In this document: positions 6,606-17,776 of the stretch, piece after piece
Numbering within the stretch: position 1 is the first letter of the stretch
Layout: the number at the start of each line of letters is the position of its first letter
From: Thiohalospira halophila DSM 15071
GTDB taxonomy: Bacteria; Pseudomonadota; Gammaproteobacteria; Thiohalospirales; Thiohalospiraceae
NCBI RefSeq assembly: GCF_900112605.1
Contig: NZ_FOMJ01000009.1
Location: 1 to 64,000 of the forward strand
DNA length: 64,000 bases
Reading direction: 5' to 3'
Made by a program: the position numbers and the translations under genes
The notes under the pieces: generated by a model
What the model was told of the DNA's origin: nothing
Seen by the model: only the letters and a program-made list of their open reading frames with translations
The model's database searches: none

Positions 6606-8084
6606 ATGCCCGATCGCATCCTCCGCAAGGTCTACACCCTGCGAGCCGCCGTCATGGGGTTCATCGTCCTGCCGGTCCTGCTGGTGGCCGGCCTGCTGGG
6701 CTGGTCGGCGCTGGCCAAGCTCGAGACCGAGATCGCCGAGCGCATGAAGGAGGACCTGGAACTCATCGCCCGCTCCCTGCAGGAGCCGGTGGGCCGCGCC
6801 CTGGACAAGGAACGCGAGGGAGCCGTGGCCGAGGCGGTGGAATCGGCTCTGGGCTTCTCCCGGGTCTACGGCGCCTACGTCTACGACGCCGAGGGCCATC
6901 GCATCGCCTCCTCCGGCCCCCGGGCGGGCCGGCTGGACGAGGGCCAGATCAGCGAGCTGGCCGAGGCCGGAACGGAGCAGGGCCGCTTCGATCAGCAGGG
7001 GGACGAGCGGCTCTACAACTATTTCGTCCCCCTGGTGGATTCGGGGGGCCGTATCGCCGGCCTACTCCAGCTCACCCGGCGCGGATCCGACTTCGACGCC
7101 TACATCCAGCAGATCCGCTGGCAGGGGGCCGCCGCCCTGGTGATCATCGCCCTGCTCATGGGGACCGTAGTCTTCACCGGCCACCACCGCGCGGTGGGAC
7201 GCCACTTCCAGCATATCCGCACGGTCCTGGAGCGCGTGGGTGCCGGGGAGCGGGGTCTGCGCCTCAGCGAGGCGGGCCCGCGGGAGATCCGGGAGCTCTC
7301 CACCGCCTTCAACCACATGCTGGATCGCATCCACGCCTCCGAACGCGCCCTGGCCGAACAGCGCGAAAAGGAACAGGCACTGGAGGCGCGCCTGCGCCAG
7401 TCGGAGAAGATGGCCGCCATCGGCCAGCTCGCCGCCGGCCTGGCCCACGAACTCGGCTCCCCGCTCTCGGTGGTCCGCGGCAAGGCCCAGCGGGCGCTGC
7501 GCCATACCACCGACGAGGAGCAGGCACGCACCCTGCATGCCATCAACGAGCAGGTGGCCCGCATGGAGCGCATCGTCTCCCAGCTCATGGACTTCGGCCG
7601 CGGCCAGCGCAACGAACAGCGCCGGGAGCCGGTGGAGCGGGCGGTCCGCGCCGCCGTCCACAACGCCGAGGAGGAGGCAGGCCGGCGCGGGATCACCCTG
7701 GAGATGGACGGCCCGGTGCCCGGGCCGGTCCTCGCCATGGACCGGCTGCGCCTGGAGCAGGCCATGGACAACCTGCTGCGCAATGCCCTCCAGGCGGCCC
7801 GCAGCCGGGTCCGGACCCGCTGGGAGGCCGTCGGCGACGAGGTCCGCCTGCAGGTGGAGGACGATGGCCCCGGGCTGGATCCCGACGCCGCCGCCCGCCT
7901 GTTCGAGCCCTTCTACACCACCAAGCCGGTGGGCGAGGGCACCGGCCTCGGCCTGGCCGTGGTCCACGGCGCCGTGCGGGAGCACGGCGGCCGGGTCGAG
8001 GCCGACACCAGCCCCGACCTGGGGGGCGCCCGATTCACCCTGACCCCCCCCCGGGGGGGAGCGAGCGAGGAAGAGACACCATGA
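6606..8084 (+). CDS. Membrane sensor histidine kinase of an NtrC-type two-component system
   Basis: 492 residues: transmembrane helix about 12-34, a periplasmic sensor segment of about 140 residues, a second helix (ALVIIALLMGTVVF, about 180-200), a HAMP linker, a HisKA box with phospho-acceptor His281 in LAHELGSPL, and a C-terminal HATPase (N box LLRNALQAA, G box GTGLGLAVVHG). It should autophosphorylate and phosphorylate the regulator encoded next, whose ATG overlaps its stop codon (ATGA). The periplasmic region has no motif that reveals the stimulus. The inverted repeat at 6567-6585 lies directly upstream. Confidence 0.92.
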   Translation: MPDRILRKVYTLRAAVMGFIVLPVLLVAGLLGWSALAKLETEIAERMKEDLELIARSLQEPVGRALDKEREGAVAEAVESALGFSRVYGAYVYDAEGHRIASSGPRAGRLDEGQISELAEAGTEQGRFDQQGDERLYNYFVPLVDSGGRIAGLLQLTRRGSDFDAYIQQIRWQGAAALVIIALLMGTVVFTGHHRAVGRHFQHIRTVLERVGAGERGLRLSEAGPREIRELSTAFNHMLDRIHASERALAEQREKEQALEARLRQSEKMAAIGQLAAGLAHELGSPLSVVRGKAQRALRHTTDEEQARTLHAINEQVARMERIVSQLMDFGRGQRNEQRREPVERAVRAAVHNAEEEAGRRGITLEMDGPVPGPVLAMDRLRLEQAMDNLLRNALQAARSRVRTRWEAVGDEVRLQVEDDGPGLDPDAAARLFEPFYTTKPVGEGTGLGLAVVHGAVREHGGRVEADTSPDLGGARFTLTPPRGGASEEETP

Positions 8085-9496
8085 CCGCCGGTACCCCGGG
8101 CCAGCCGAATCCCGCCACCATCCTCCTGGTGGAGGATGATAACGACCTGCGTGAGCTCCTCCACGACGAACTCGCCGACGCCGGCCACACCGTCACCGCC
8201 GTCGCCTCCGCCGAGGCGGCCCGGGAGCGGCTCGACCCGGTCCCGGAGCTGGTAATCACCGACCTCCGACTACCCGGCGAGGACGGCCTGGCGCTGCTGG
8301 GCCGCCTCCAGGGGCTGGGGGAGAGCCCGGCGGTGATCCTCATCACCGCCTTCGGCACCGTCCCCCAGGCAGTGGAGGCGCTCAAGCAGGGCGCCGACGA
8401 CTTCCTCACCAAGCCCCTGGACCTGGACCACTTCCGCCTGGCCGTGGGACGCGCCCTGGAAACCCGGCGGCTGCGCCGGGAGGTGGCGCGCTACCGCCGG
8501 GTCCTGGACGAGGAGAACGGCTTCCACGGCATCCTGGGCCGCAGCGCCCCCATGCAGCGGCTGTTCGAGCAGATCCGGGCCGTGGCCCGGGCCGACGGGC
8601 CGGTCCTCATCATCGGCGAGAGCGGTACCGGCAAGGAGCTGGTGGCCCACGCCGTCCACGCCGAGAGCCCTCGGGCGGACCGACCCTTCGTGGCCGTGAA
8701 CTGTGCCGGGATCCCGGCCGACCTCATGGAGAGTGAGCTCTTCGGGCACACTGCCGGCGCCTTCACCGGGGCCCAGCGCGCCCGTCGCGGCCTCTTTGCC
8801 GAGGCCGAGGGCGGCACCCTCTTCCTGGACGAGATCGGCGAGATGCCGCTGGAGATGCAGTCCAAGCTCCTGCGCGTCCTCCAGGACGGCGCCGTGCGCC
8901 CGGTGGGCGCCAACCGGGAGCAGCACGTGGACGTACGCATCGTCGCCGCCACCAACCGCGACCTGGAGGAGCAGGTGGCCCGGGGCGACTTCCGCGAGGA
9001 CCTCTACTACCGGCTGGAGACCTTCGCCCTGACCATCGCCCCCCTGCGCCAGCGTGACGACGACATCGAGCGCCTGGCCGCCCGCTTCCTGGAGCGCTTC
9101 GCCGCCGCCCAGGGCAAGGCCATCCAGGGCCTGGAGTCCGACGCCCTGGCCCGGCTCAAGGCCTACCCCTTCCCGGGCAACGTCCGCGAGCTGGCCAATG
9201 CCATGGAGCGGGCGGTGACCTTCTGCAATGGCGAGACCATCCGCACCGACCACCTCCCCGAGCGCATGGGCAACACGCGACCGGAGGCCGCATCCGGCGG
9301 CGACGACCCCTGGGGGGACGACCCCGGCTCCCTGCCCACCCTGGCAGAGGTGGAGCGGCGCTACATCGACCACGTCCTGAAGGTCACCAATGGCAACAAG
9401 CGGCGTGCCGCCACCATCCTGGATATCGGCCGCCGCACCCTCTACCGGCGCCTGGAGGGGGAGGAGCCGAGTGCCGATCCGGCCGGCGGGGTGTGA
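8081..9496 (+). CDS. Sigma-54-dependent NtrC-family response regulator
   Basis: 471 residues in the classical order: receiver domain with phospho-acceptor Asp61 (VITDLRLPG), AAA+ domain with Walker A GESGTGKE and the sigma-54-contacting GAFTGA loop, then a C-terminal Fis-type helix-turn-helix ([20 protein letters not shown]). It activates sigma-54 RNA polymerase from upstream sites when phosphorylated. The ATG at 8081 overlaps the kinase stop. A candidate binding site and a sigma-54 promoter lie immediately downstream of this gene, in front of the DUF4168 gene, its most likely target. Confidence 0.95.
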   Translation: MTAGTPGQPNPATILLVEDDNDLRELLHDELADAGHTVTAVASAEAARERLDPVPELVITDLRLPGEDGLALLGRLQGLGESPAVILITAFGTVPQAVEALKQGADDFLTKPLDLDHFRLAVGRALETRRLRREVARYRRVLDEENGFHGILGRSAPMQRLFEQIRAVARADGPVLIIGESGTGKELVAHAVHAESPRADRPFVAVNCAGIPADLMESELFGHTAGAFTGAQRARRGLFAEAEGGTLFLDEIGEMPLEMQSKLLRVLQDGAVRPVGANREQHVDVRIVAATNRDLEEQVARGDFREDLYYRLETFALTIAPLRQRDDDIERLAARFLERFAAAQGKAIQGLESDALARLKAYPFPGNVRELANAMERAVTFCNGETIRTDHLPERMGNTRPEAASGGDDPWGDDPGSLPTLAEVERRYIDHVLKVTNGNKRRAATILDIGRRTLYRRLEGEEPSADPAGGV

Positions 9497-9507
9497 CACA
9501 GTGACAC
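9491..9507. promoter_or_regulatory. GTGT/GACAC repeat, candidate upstream activating site
   Basis: GTGTGACACAGTGACAC holds two GTGACAC copies and GTGT/ACAC inverted halves like those at 6567-6585. It overlaps the last codons of the regulator and lies about 65-80 bp upstream of the sigma-54 core promoter, the usual distance for an NtrC-family enhancer. Confidence 0.5.
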
Positions 9508-9571
9508 GAACGATGGCGCCGGTTTCGCACACACTGGGACCGACCACCACATAATCAACAACTTGCAAACA

Positions 9572-9587
9572 TGGCATGCCCCCTGCA
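9572..9587 (+). promoter_or_regulatory. Sigma-54 (-24/-12) promoter of the DUF4168 gene
   Basis: TGGCATGCCCCCTGCA matches the consensus TGGCAC-N5-TTGCA, with GG and GC exactly 12 bases apart. Start of transcription is expected near 9597, about 28 bp before the ATG. Confidence 0.75.
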
Positions 9588-9624
9588 GAGCAGTGGGCGT
9601 CGCAACCCAACGGAGGAATTCCCC

Positions 9625-9990
9625 ATGCAGTATCGTTCCACCATCCTCGCCCTCCTCGCCGCCGGTGCCCTGGCCACCGCCCCGGCCGCCTTCGGCCAGG
9701 CTCAGCAGCAGGGCCAGGGTGCACCGAACATGGAGATGAATGCGGAGACCCTGGACAGCTTCGCCGATGCCTACGTCGAGGTCCGGGACATCCAGTCCGA
9801 CTTCGCCGACCAGCTCGGCAGCGTCGAGGATCGCGAGAAGGCCCAGAGCCTCCAGCGCGAGGCCCAGGAGGAGATGGTCTCCGCCGTGGAGGATGCCGGC
9901 CTCTCGGTCCAGGAGTACAACCAGGTCGCCTCGCAGATGCAGAACGATCCGGAGCTGCGCGAGAAGGTGATGCAGCGCACCGAGAACTAG
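9625..9990 (+). CDS. Secreted DUF4168-type protein, probable target of the adjacent NtrC-type regulator
   Basis: 121 residues. Signal peptide about 1-23 (AAGALATAPAAFG), a Gln/Gly/Asn-rich linker, then an all-helical, very acidic domain with the DUF4168 pattern (LDSFADAYVEV, FNQ/YNQVASQMQNDPELREK). The family is widespread as a secreted small protein without a known biochemical role. GGAGG lies well placed before the ATG. It has its own sigma-54 promoter and a strong terminator, so it is a single-gene transcript. Confidence 0.85.
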   Translation: MQYRSTILALLAAGALATAPAAFGQAQQQGQGAPNMEMNAETLDSFADAYVEVRDIQSDFADQLGSVEDREKAQSLQREAQEEMVSAVEDAGLSVQEYNQVASQMQNDPELREKVMQRTEN

Positions 9991-10037
9991 GCCCCGACCA
10001 CCCCGACCCCGACCGCCGGGGTCGCGGGAACCGTACG

Positions 10038-10061
10038 GGCCCCGCTTCGGCGGGGCCTTTT
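10038..10061 (+). terminator. Intrinsic terminator after the DUF4168 gene
   Basis: Perfect 8-bp GGCCCCGC/GCGGGGCC stem with TTCG tetraloop, followed by TTTT. Confidence 0.9.
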
Positions 10062-10129
10062 CATGTCCGGCCCCTGTACCTCCACGCTGCCGAGCGGCAG
10101 GATCGCGCCACACCCATCGGAGCCCGACC

Positions 10130-10801
10130 ATGACCGAGACCACCGAGCCCGCCCCCGCCGCCGTCGTCGAGGCGGCCGAGCCGGCCAACGCCGCCGTGAT
10201 CTGGTTCCACGGTCTGGGGGCCGACGGCCACGACTTCGAGCCCATCGCCGGGGAGCTGGGGCTGCCGCCGACGGTGCGCTTTGTCTTCCCCCACGCCCCC
10301 AGCCAATCGGTAACGGTGAATGGTGGGCTCGCCATGCCGGCCTGGCACGATATCGCCAGCGCCGATCTTACCGGGGACGTGGATCGCGAGGGGATCGCGG
10401 CCTCGGTGGAGACCGCCCGGGCCTTCATCGCCGCCGAGCGCCAGCGCGGGATCCCGGCGGAGCGGATCGTCATCGCCGGCTTCTCCCAGGGCGGGGTGGT
10501 CGCCCTCCACGCCGGGGTCGGCGCGGAAGAGCCCCTGGGCGGTATCGTGGCGCTGTCCACCTTCTTCCCCGACGCCGAGGCGACCCTGGCCCGGGCCCCC
10601 GAGGCGACCCGCGCAACCCCGGTCTTCCTCGCCCACGGCGAGGAGGACACCATCGTCCTCCCCGACTACGGCCGGGAGGCCGGTCGGGCGCTGGAGGGGC
10701 GGGGCCACCCCGTCACCAGCCGGACCTACCCCATGGCCCACGCCGTCTGCCCCGAGGAGATCGCCGACATCGGCCGCTGGCTGGGGGAGCGGCTGGGCTA
10801 G
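10130..10801 (+). CDS. Carboxylesterase / phospholipase-like alpha/beta hydrolase
   Basis: 223 residues of the compact Abhydrolase_2 family. The oxyanion region is [10 protein letters not shown], the nucleophile is in GFSQGG, the acid is the Asp in HGEEDTIV, and the catalytic His is in [11 protein letters not shown]. Such enzymes hydrolyse short-chain esters, lysophospholipids or acyl-thioesters in the cytoplasm. No signal peptide. The N-terminal 20 residues are Ala/Pro/Glu-rich and probably disordered. It is convergent with the chemoreceptor gene and their ends overlap by 4 bp. Confidence 0.88.
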   Translation: MTETTEPAPAAVVEAAEPANAAVIWFHGLGADGHDFEPIAGELGLPPTVRFVFPHAPSQSVTVNGGLAMPAWHDIASADLTGDVDREGIAASVETARAFIAAERQRGIPAERIVIAGFSQGGVVALHAGVGAEEPLGGIVALSTFFPDAEATLARAPEATRATPVFLAHGEEDTIVLPDYGREAGRALEGRGHPVTSRTYPMAHAVCPEEIADIGRWLGERLG

Positions 10802-12399
10802 ATCGCCCCCCGCGCCCAGCGGGTGCGGAACTGCTCCGCCAGCCGGTGGAGCTCCCGGGTACGCTGGCCGATGGTCCCGGCGGCCTCGTCCACGTGCGCG
10901 ACGCTGCCGGCGGTGGCCTGGCTGGATTGCTGGATGGCGGTGACGCTGCGATTGACCTCCTCGGCGACGCTGCTCTGCTCCTCCGCTGCCGAGGCGATCT
11001 GGGCGTTCATGTCGTTGATGGTGGCCACCGCATCGTTGATGGCCCCCAGGGCGGTGTCGGCGTTGCGGGCCCCCTCGGCACCGGCCCGCGCCTGCTCCCG
11101 CCCGCTGCCCATGGTCTCCACCGCCTCCCGGGCGCCGCCCTGCAGCCCCTCGACGATATTCTGGATCTTGGTGGTGGACTCCTGGGTCCGCTGAGCCAGG
11201 GTCCGCACCTCGTCGGCAACCACGGCGAAGCCGCGGCCGGCCTCGCCGGCCCGGGCCGCCTCGATGGCGGCATTCAGCGCCAGCAGGTTGGTCTGATCGG
11301 CGATCTCGCGGATGGCATCCAGGATGGTCCCGGCCTCGTCGGCGTTGCCGGCCAGCCGTTCCAGGGCCGTGGCCGCCCGCTCCACCTCGTCGGCCATGCG
11401 CTCCACGGTGGTCGCCGCGTCGCTGACCACCGAACGACCCTCGCCCACCCGCTCGGTGGCACTCCCCGCGGCGTTGGAGGCCTCGCCGGCATTGCGCGCC
11501 ACCTCCTCGATGGAGGAGGCCATCTCGTTCACCGCCGAGGCGACCTGCTCGGTCTGGTCGCCCTGCTCGTTCATGCTGCGCCGGGCCGTGGTGGCATCCT
11601 CCTCCAGGGAGTCCGTCGCCCCCTGGAGGACCTCGGCCGTGTCGGCGATCCGCCCGGCGATGGCCTGGGACTCCTGCTGGAGCATCTTGATGGCCAGCCG
11701 GATCTGGCCCAGTTCGTCCACCCGGCCGGTGTAGACATACTGCATCAGGGGATCATCGGCGATGGACTGGGTGGCGGCCACGACGGCACACACCGGCCTC
11801 ATGGTCACCCAGACCACGCCCAGAGCCAGGCCCAGGGAGAGGAGGGCCGCCCCCACCGCCACCGGCCACGACTCCGCCGCCGGTGTCAGGGCCACCGCCA
11901 TCTGGGGCAGCATGGCGACGACCAGGCCGGTGAACAGACGAGTCTGCAGTCCGAGCCACTTCCCCAGGCGCAGGGCCAGGGGGGTCCTGCCGGCCCAGAG
12001 CTTCTTGTAGACCGACTCGGCCCAGTCCACGTGCTCCCGCTCCGGCTTGGTCCGGACCGACTGGTACTCCACCACGTTGCCGGATTCATCGGCCACCGGC
12101 ATGACGTAGGCATCCACCCAGTAGTGGTCGCCGTCCTTGCGGCGGTTCTTGACCATGCCCATCCAGGGCTGGCCCGCCTTGAGGTGGGACCACAGATCCT
12201 CGAAGGCCGCCGGGGGCATGTCCGGGTGGCGGACGACGTTGTGGTTCTTGCCGACGAGCTCCGACTCCTCGAAGCCGGCGATCTCGATGAAATCGCCGTT
12301 CACGTAGGTGATGATGCCCTTGAGGTCGGTGGTGGACAGGATGTTGGCCCGGGCGGAGTAGTCGTACTCCCGCTGGGTCACCGGTTCGTTTCGCTTCAT
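10798..12399 (-). CDS. Aer-like methyl-accepting chemotaxis protein with N-terminal PAS domain
   Basis: 533 residues. An N-terminal PAS domain (about 15-120; [35 protein letters not shown]) of the Aer type often binds FAD and senses redox or oxygen state. It is followed by a membrane region of two hydrophobic stretches ([35 protein letters not shown]), a HAMP-like linker, and a long coiled-coil signalling domain with the hairpin tip [27 protein letters not shown] 12399 is chosen because GGGAGGAG precedes it. The membrane arrangement keeps the PAS domain cytoplasmic, as in Aer. No che genes are nearby. Confidence 0.93.
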   Translation of the reverse strand: MKRNEPVTQREYDYSARANILSTTDLKGIITYVNGDFIEIAGFEESELVGKNHNVVRHPDMPPAAFEDLWSHLKAGQPWMGMVKNRRKDGDHYWVDAYVMPVADESGNVVEYQSVRTKPEREHVDWAESVYKKLWAGRTPLALRLGKWLGLQTRLFTGLVVAMLPQMAVALTPAAESWPVAVGAALLSLGLALGVVWVTMRPVCAVVAATQSIADDPLMQYVYTGRVDELGQIRLAIKMLQQESQAIAGRIADTAEVLQGATDSLEEDATTARRSMNEQGDQTEQVASAVNEMASSIEEVARNAGEASNAAGSATERVGEGRSVVSDAATTVERMADEVERAATALERLAGNADEAGTILDAIREIADQTNLLALNAAIEAARAGEAGRGFAVVADEVRTLAQRTQESTTKIQNIVEGLQGGAREAVETMGSGREQARAGAEGARNADTALGAINDAVATINDMNAQIASAAEEQSSVAEEVNRSVTAIQQSSQATAGSVAHVDEAAGTIGQRTRELHRLAEQFRTRWARGAI

Positions 12400-12458
12400 G
12401 GGCTCCTCCCTCCCAAGCGGGTTGCCCCGCACTCCCCTCTTTATGGGGGATTTATTGA

Positions 12459-12490
12459 ATGGTCACTTACCAATACTCCTTCATGACCAT
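12459..12490. promoter_or_regulatory. Inverted repeat upstream of the chemoreceptor
   Basis: ATGGTCA (12459-12465) and TGACCAT (12484-12490) form a 7-bp inverted repeat with 18 bases between, in an AT-rich stretch (12440-12515). It lies in the divergent region shared with ubiD and is a candidate operator or promoter element of the leftward gene. Confidence 0.35.
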
Positions 12491-12599
12491 ACGTTCAATG
12501 TAGTATTTGGACAATCTCTGCCCACTCCTGCTTGTGGCTTGCTCCATCACCCTCCCGTAGACTGACCCGCTGCTACGTCCCCGACCCCGCGAGAGACCC

Positions 12600-14081
12600 A
12601 TGCACTACCGCGATCTGCGCGAATTCCTGGCCGGACTCGAGGAGCGCGGCCTGCTCCGGCGGGTGGACACCCCGGTGGACCCGAACCTGGAGATGACCGA
12701 GGTCTGCGACCGCGCCCTGCGCGCCGGCGGCCCCGCCCTGCTCTTCAACCATCCCAAGGGGTCGCAGATCCCGGTCCTGGGCAACCTCTTCGGCACCGTG
12801 GAGCGCGTGGCCCTGGGCATGGGCGCCGAGGACCCGGCTGAACTGCGCGAGATCGGCCGCATCCTCGGGGCGCTGAAGGAGCCGGAGCCGCCCAAGGGGG
12901 TGCGGGATGCCCTCGAGAAGTTCCCCCTCTTCCGCAAGGCGCTGACCATGGGGCCGAAGAAGGTTCGCAACCCGGTCTGCCAGGAGGTGGTCCTGGAGGG
13001 GGAGCAGGTGGACCTGGGGCAGTGGCCCATCCAGACCTGCTGGCCGGAGGATGCCGGGCCCCTCATTACCTGGGGGCTGGTGATCACCCGGGGGCCGGAG
13101 AAGCCGCGCCAGAACCTCGGCATCTACCGCATGCAGGTCATCGGCCGCAATCGCGTGATCATGCGCTGGCTGGCCCACCGCGGTGGGGCGCTGGACTTCG
13201 CCGAGCACCAGCGCGCCCACCCCGGCGAGCCCTTCCCCATTGCCGTCTCCCTGGGGGCCGACCCGGCCACCATCCTGGGGGCGGTGACGCCGGTCCCCGA
13301 CGCCCTCTCGGAGTACGCCTTCGCCGGCCTGCTGCGCGGCTCGCGCACGGAGCTGGCCCCGGCCCTGGGTAGCGATCTGCAGGTCCCCGCGCGCTCCGAG
13401 GTGATCCTGGAGGGCCACCTCCACCCCGGCGACACCGCCCCCGAGGGGCCCTTCGGCGACCACACCGGCTACTACAACGAGGTGGACGAATTCCCGGTCT
13501 TCACCATCGACCGGATCACCCACCGCCGGGATCCCCTCTACCACTCCACCTATACCGGCCGGCCGCCGGACGAACCGGCCATCCTCGGCGTGGCGCTCAA
13601 CGAGGTCTTCGTGCCGCTGCTCCAGAAGCAGTTCCCGGAGATCACCGACTTCTACCTGCCGCCGGAGGGCTGCTCCTACCGCATGGCGGTGGTGAGCATG
13701 AAAAAGCGCTATCCCGGCCACGCCAAGCGGGTGATGTTCGGCGTCTGGTCCTACCTGCGCCAGTTCATGTACACCAAGTTCGTGGTGGTGGTGGACGAGG
13801 ATATCGACACCCGCAACTGGGAGGACGTGATCTGGGCCCTGACCACCCGCATGGACCCGGTGCGCGATACCACCCTGGCGGAGAACACCCCCATCGATTA
13901 CCTCGACTTCGCCTCCCCGGTGCCGGGGCTGGGCGGCAAGATGGGGCTGGACGCCACCACCAAGTGGCCCGGCGAGACCGACCGCGAATGGGGCCGGCCC
14001 ATCCGCCGCGACCCCGACGTGGTAGCCCGGGTGGACGAACTCATGCCCCATATCCTGGATGACAGCGGGGAAAAGCGGTGA
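12600..14081 (+). CDS. ubiD: UbiD, 4-hydroxy-3-polyprenylbenzoate decarboxylase
   Basis: 493 residues, the normal UbiD length. The family signature [12 protein letters not shown] is present, as are the conserved opening YRDLREFL and the C-terminal KWPGE segment. UbiD uses prenylated FMN, made by UbiX, to decarboxylate the ubiquinone ring precursor. The start is the ATG at 12600, the only sensible one before the conserved N-terminus. The next gene begins inside its stop codon (GTGA at 14078), so ubiD heads a transcript that continues into the sensor kinases. ubiX is not in the window. Confidence 0.95.
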   Translation: MHYRDLREFLAGLEERGLLRRVDTPVDPNLEMTEVCDRALRAGGPALLFNHPKGSQIPVLGNLFGTVERVALGMGAEDPAELREIGRILGALKEPEPPKGVRDALEKFPLFRKALTMGPKKVRNPVCQEVVLEGEQVDLGQWPIQTCWPEDAGPLITWGLVITRGPEKPRQNLGIYRMQVIGRNRVIMRWLAHRGGALDFAEHQRAHPGEPFPIAVSLGADPATILGAVTPVPDALSEYAFAGLLRGSRTELAPALGSDLQVPARSEVILEGHLHPGDTAPEGPFGDHTGYYNEVDEFPVFTIDRITHRRDPLYHSTYTGRPPDEPAILGVALNEVFVPLLQKQFPEITDFYLPPEGCSYRMAVVSMKKRYPGHAKRVMFGVWSYLRQFMYTKFVVVVDEDIDTRNWEDVIWALTTRMDPVRDTTLAENTPIDYLDFASPVPGLGGKMGLDATTKWPGETDREWGRPIRRDPDVVARVDELMPHILDDSGEKR

Positions 14082-17000
14082 GCACCGCCGCCTTCGAATA
14101 CGCCCCGGTGGGGCTGGCGGAACTGGCCGCCGACGGCACCATTGCCGCCGCCAACCCGGCCCTGGGCGCCCTGGTGGGCAAGGCAGCGGATGCCCTGGTG
14201 GGCACCCCCGCCGCCGAGCTGACCACCGGCGAGGCGCGGGCGGCGATGGAGGCGGCCCTGGCGGCGCTGGGCCGGGGCGAGGAGCAGCGCCGGGACCTGC
14301 CCCTCGCCACCGCCGATGGCGGTACCTGCTGGACCGAGATGGCCGCTGCCCCGGCCGCCGATGGCAGCGGGGCCGTGCTCGCCTTCACCGACCTCCAGCA
14401 GCGGCGCGCCGACGAGGCCGAGCGCGACGAGGTGGAATCCTTCTATCGCCAGAGCTTCACCCACAACGTCGCCCCCAAGCTCCTCATCGACCCGGAGGAC
14501 GGCTGCATCATCGACGCCAACCCGGCGGCGGAGCGCTTCTACGGCTACGACGTCGGCGAGCTGCGGAGCCGGCACATCCAGGAGCTCAACACCCTCTCCC
14601 CGGAAGAGGTCCGGGCCGAGATGGACCGGGCGGCGGCGGAAGAGCGCCTCTACTTCCGCTTCCGCCACCGGATCCGCGGCGGCGAGGTGCGGGACGTGGA
14701 GGTCTTCTCCGGCCCGGTCTGGCTCCACGGCCGGGAGTACCTCCACTCCATCATCCACGACGTCACCGAGGCCCGGCGCTACGAGCACCAGCTGGAGGTC
14801 TACCGCGACCTCTTCCGCACCGTCCCGGTGGGGATCTATCGCAACACCCCGGGCCCCGAGGGCCGCTTTCTGGAGGTGAACCCGGCCATGGTCCGCCTCT
14901 TCGAGGCCGGGGACGAGGCGGACCTACTGGCCACACCGGTGCGCGACCTCTACGTCGACCCCGCCGAGCGCGCCGCCGTTGCCCGGGCCATCCAGAAGCA
15001 GGAGAAGGTGGAGGGCCACGAGCTGCGCCTGCGGACCCTGGCGGGCAACCAGCGCTGGGTCCGCCTCTCCGCCCGCGCCACCACCACCGAGGCCGGCGAT
15101 ACCGTCCTCGACGGCATGGTCGAGGACATCACCGCCCAGCGCGAGGCGGAGCAGGCCCTGGAGGCGGATCGCGACCTCCTCAACCGCATCCTGGAGACCA
15201 GCGTCTCCGCCATCACCATGGTCGGCCGCGACGGCCGGATCCTCTACGCCAACGCCGCCGCCGAGTCCATCCACGGCCGCCGGCGCGACCGCCTCACCGG
15301 CCAGACCTTCGACGCCCCGGAGTGGCACGCCACCGACCTCGCGGGCCATCCCCTGAGGGCCGAGGAGCTGCCCTTCCACCGGATCCGGACCAGCGGCGAG
15401 CCGCTCCAGGGCTTCCGCCACGCCATCCAGTGGCCCGATGGCGAGCGGCGCATCCTCTCCATCAACGGCGCGCCGCTCTTCGACGCGGAGGGCGAGGTGG
15501 AGCGGGTGGTCTTCTCCATCGACGACATCACCGAGCGCTACGAGGCGGAGCAGGAGCGCGAGCGCCTCGCCGCCATCATCCGGGCGGCCCCCGACTACGT
15601 CGGCCTGGCCGACGCCGAGGGCCGCATCCTCTACCAGAACCCGGCCCTGGAGAAGGCGCTGGGCATGGATGCCGAGGAGCTGAACCGGCGTGGACTCACC
15701 GTGGCGGACGGCCACCCCGAGTGGGCCGCCCGCTGGCTGCGGGAGACGGCAATGCCGGGGGCCATCCGCGAGGGGATGTGGTCCGGCGAGAGCGCCCTGC
15801 GCAATGTGCACGGCCACACCATCCCCATCTACCAGACCCTCATCGCCCACCGGGACGGCCTGGGCCAGGTGGTGCGCTACTCCACCATCATGCGCGACCT
15901 CTCCGCCGTGCGCGCCGCCGAGGCCTTCCGCCGCCAGCTCCTGGACAGCCTCGCCGAGGGAGTCTTCGGCCTGGACACCGCCGGCCGCTTCACCTTCCTG
16001 AATCCGTCCGCCTGCAGGCTCTTCGGCTTCGGCAGCGAGGACGAGGCCCTGGGCGCCAATGCCCACGAGCTCACCCACCACCACGACGACCGGGGCAATC
16101 CCTTTCCGGAGGCCGACTGCCCCATTGCCCGGATCGCCAGGACCGGGGCTCCCCTGGACGCCTGGGAGGACTGGTTCTGGCACCGGGACGGCCACGGCTT
16201 CCCGGTGGAGAGCTACGCCGCGCCCCTGCGCGACATGGAGGGCCACCTCACCGGCGTGGTGGTCTCCTTCCAGGACATCACCCGCCGCAAGGCCGCCGAG
16301 GCGGCGCGCGACCAGGTCCTGGCCATCCTCGATGCCACCCCCGACTTCGTCTCCATGGCGCGGGCGGACGGGCGGATCACCTACATCAACCGCGGCGGGC
16401 TGCGGATGCTGGGCAAGGATCCGGAGCGTACCGGCCTGGAACAGCCCCTGCCGGAGGACATGCAGGGCGAACGCGCCGGCGCCCTGGCCCACCCCGAGTG
16501 GGCGCGGGCCGTGATCCGCGAGCAGGGTCTGCCCACCGCCGCCGAGCAGGGCGTCTGGCAGGGCGAGACCGCCTTCATGGACGCCGAGGGCCGGGAGGTC
16601 CCGACCTCCCAGGTCATCCTCGCCCATTTCGACGCCGCCGGCTCCGTGGCGCACTTCTCCACCATCCTGCGCGATATCTCGGAGCGCCGCGCCTTCGAGC
16701 AGCGCCTCCAGCGGGAGAAGGCCTTCAGCGACGCCATCCTCGACAACCTGCCCGGCATCTTCTACCTCATCGACGTTGATGGCCGCTTCGTGCGCTGGAA
16801 CGAGCGCCTGGAGGCGGTGACCGGACGGGCGGGTGACGAACTGGCCTCCCTGCCGCCGCCGGCCCTCGTCCCCGAGGAGGAGCAGGCGGAGATCCAGCGG
16901 CGCGTCCGTGCCACCTTCGAGGAGGGGGCGGCGACCGCCGAGGGCCACCTCTGCCATCGCGACGGCACCCGGACGCCCTACTACCTCACCGGCTTCCGGG

Positions 17001-17776
17001 TGGAGCTGGGGGACCAGCCCTACCTGCTGGGAGTGGGCCTGGATATCAGCGACCTGGAGGCCACGCGCACGGAGCTGGAGCGCTCCAACGCCGAGCTGGA
17101 GCAGTTCGCCTACGCCGTCTCCCACGACCTCCAGGAGCCCCTGCGCATCGTCGCCAGCTACCTGGGACTGCTCCAGCGTCGCTACGGCGCCGAGCTGGAC
17201 GATCGCGCCCAGCGCTACATCGGGACCGCGGTGGATGCCGGCGAGCGCATGCGCGGGATGATCGGCGACCTGCTGGAATACTCCCGGGTCAAGCGCATGG
17301 GCGACCCCTTCCAGCCCGTGGCCCTGGAGGAGGTGGTCGCCGCCGCCCGGGAGAACCTCGCCTCAGCCATCGACGAGGGCGGCGCCGAGATCACCGTCGA
17401 CCCCCTGCCCACCGTCGCCGGCGACCGGGGCCAGCTCCTGCGGCTCTTCCAGAACCTGCTGGGCAACGCCATCAAGTACGGACCGGCCGATGACACCCCG
17501 CGCATCCGGGTCTCGGCACGGGCCGAGGGCGACCAGTGGGCCATCCGGGTCACCGACAACGGCATCGGCATGGACCCGGCGAATACCGACCGGATCTTCG
17601 GCGTCTTCCAGCGACTGCATACCCGGGAGGAGTACCCCGGAACCGGGGCCGGTCTCGCCCTGGCCCAGCGCATCGTGGACCGCCACGACGGCACCATCCG
17701 CGCGGAATCCGCCGGCCCCGGCTGCGGGACCACCTTCCACCTCACCCTCCCCGCCGCCCCGGAGGGCGAGGCGTGA
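14078..17776 (+). CDS. Soluble sensor histidine kinase with eight PAS domains
   Basis: 1232 residues with no membrane segment. Eight consecutive PAS-type modules can be read, opening near residues 8, 125, 250, 370, 500, 625, 745 and 885 (for example [44 protein letters not shown]), each ending in a DIT/DIS-type linker. PAS5 and PAS7 share an extended HPEWA...R...W.GE segment. A HisKA box with SHDLQEPLR and a HATPase domain ([27 protein letters not shown]) follow; this kinase class partners with Rcp1-like single receivers. GTG start overlaps the ubiD stop. Ligands are unknown. It is co-translated with the next kinase (GTGA). Confidence 0.9.
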   Translation: MSTAAFEYAPVGLAELAADGTIAAANPALGALVGKAADALVGTPAAELTTGEARAAMEAALAALGRGEEQRRDLPLATADGGTCWTEMAAAPAADGSGAVLAFTDLQQRRADEAERDEVESFYRQSFTHNVAPKLLIDPEDGCIIDANPAAERFYGYDVGELRSRHIQELNTLSPEEVRAEMDRAAAEERLYFRFRHRIRGGEVRDVEVFSGPVWLHGREYLHSIIHDVTEARRYEHQLEVYRDLFRTVPVGIYRNTPGPEGRFLEVNPAMVRLFEAGDEADLLATPVRDLYVDPAERAAVARAIQKQEKVEGHELRLRTLAGNQRWVRLSARATTTEAGDTVLDGMVEDITAQREAEQALEADRDLLNRILETSVSAITMVGRDGRILYANAAAESIHGRRRDRLTGQTFDAPEWHATDLAGHPLRAEELPFHRIRTSGEPLQGFRHAIQWPDGERRILSINGAPLFDAEGEVERVVFSIDDITERYEAEQERERLAAIIRAAPDYVGLADAEGRILYQNPALEKALGMDAEELNRRGLTVADGHPEWAARWLRETAMPGAIREGMWSGESALRNVHGHTIPIYQTLIAHRDGLGQVVRYSTIMRDLSAVRAAEAFRRQLLDSLAEGVFGLDTAGRFTFLNPSACRLFGFGSEDEALGANAHELTHHHDDRGNPFPEADCPIARIARTGAPLDAWEDWFWHRDGHGFPVESYAAPLRDMEGHLTGVVVSFQDITRRKAAEAARDQVLAILDATPDFVSMARADGRITYINRGGLRMLGKDPERTGLEQPLPEDMQGERAGALAHPEWARAVIREQGLPTAAEQGVWQGETAFMDAEGREVPTSQVILAHFDAAGSVAHFSTILRDISERRAFEQRLQREKAFSDAILDNLPGIFYLIDVDGRFVRWNERLEAVTGRAGDELASLPPPALVPEEEQAEIQRRVRATFEEGAATAEGHLCHRDGTRTPYYLTGFRVELGDQPYLLGVGLDISDLEATRTELERSNAELEQFAYAVSHDLQEPLRIVASYLGLLQRRYGAELDDRAQRYIGTAVDAGERMRGMIGDLLEYSRVKRMGDPFQPVALEEVVAAARENLASAIDEGGAEITVDPLPTVAGDRGQLLRLFQNLLGNAIKYGPADDTPRIRVSARAEGDQWAIRVTDNGIGMDPANTDRIFGVFQRLHTREEYPGTGAGLALAQRIVDRHDGTIRAESAGPGCGTTFHLTLPAAPEGEA

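Noticed and set aside
6584-8080. Extension of the response regulator frame upstream through the kinase gene
   Set aside because: That stretch is Arg/Pro/Gly-rich shadow sequence; the regulator starts at 8081 where the receiver domain begins and the ATGA overlap lies.
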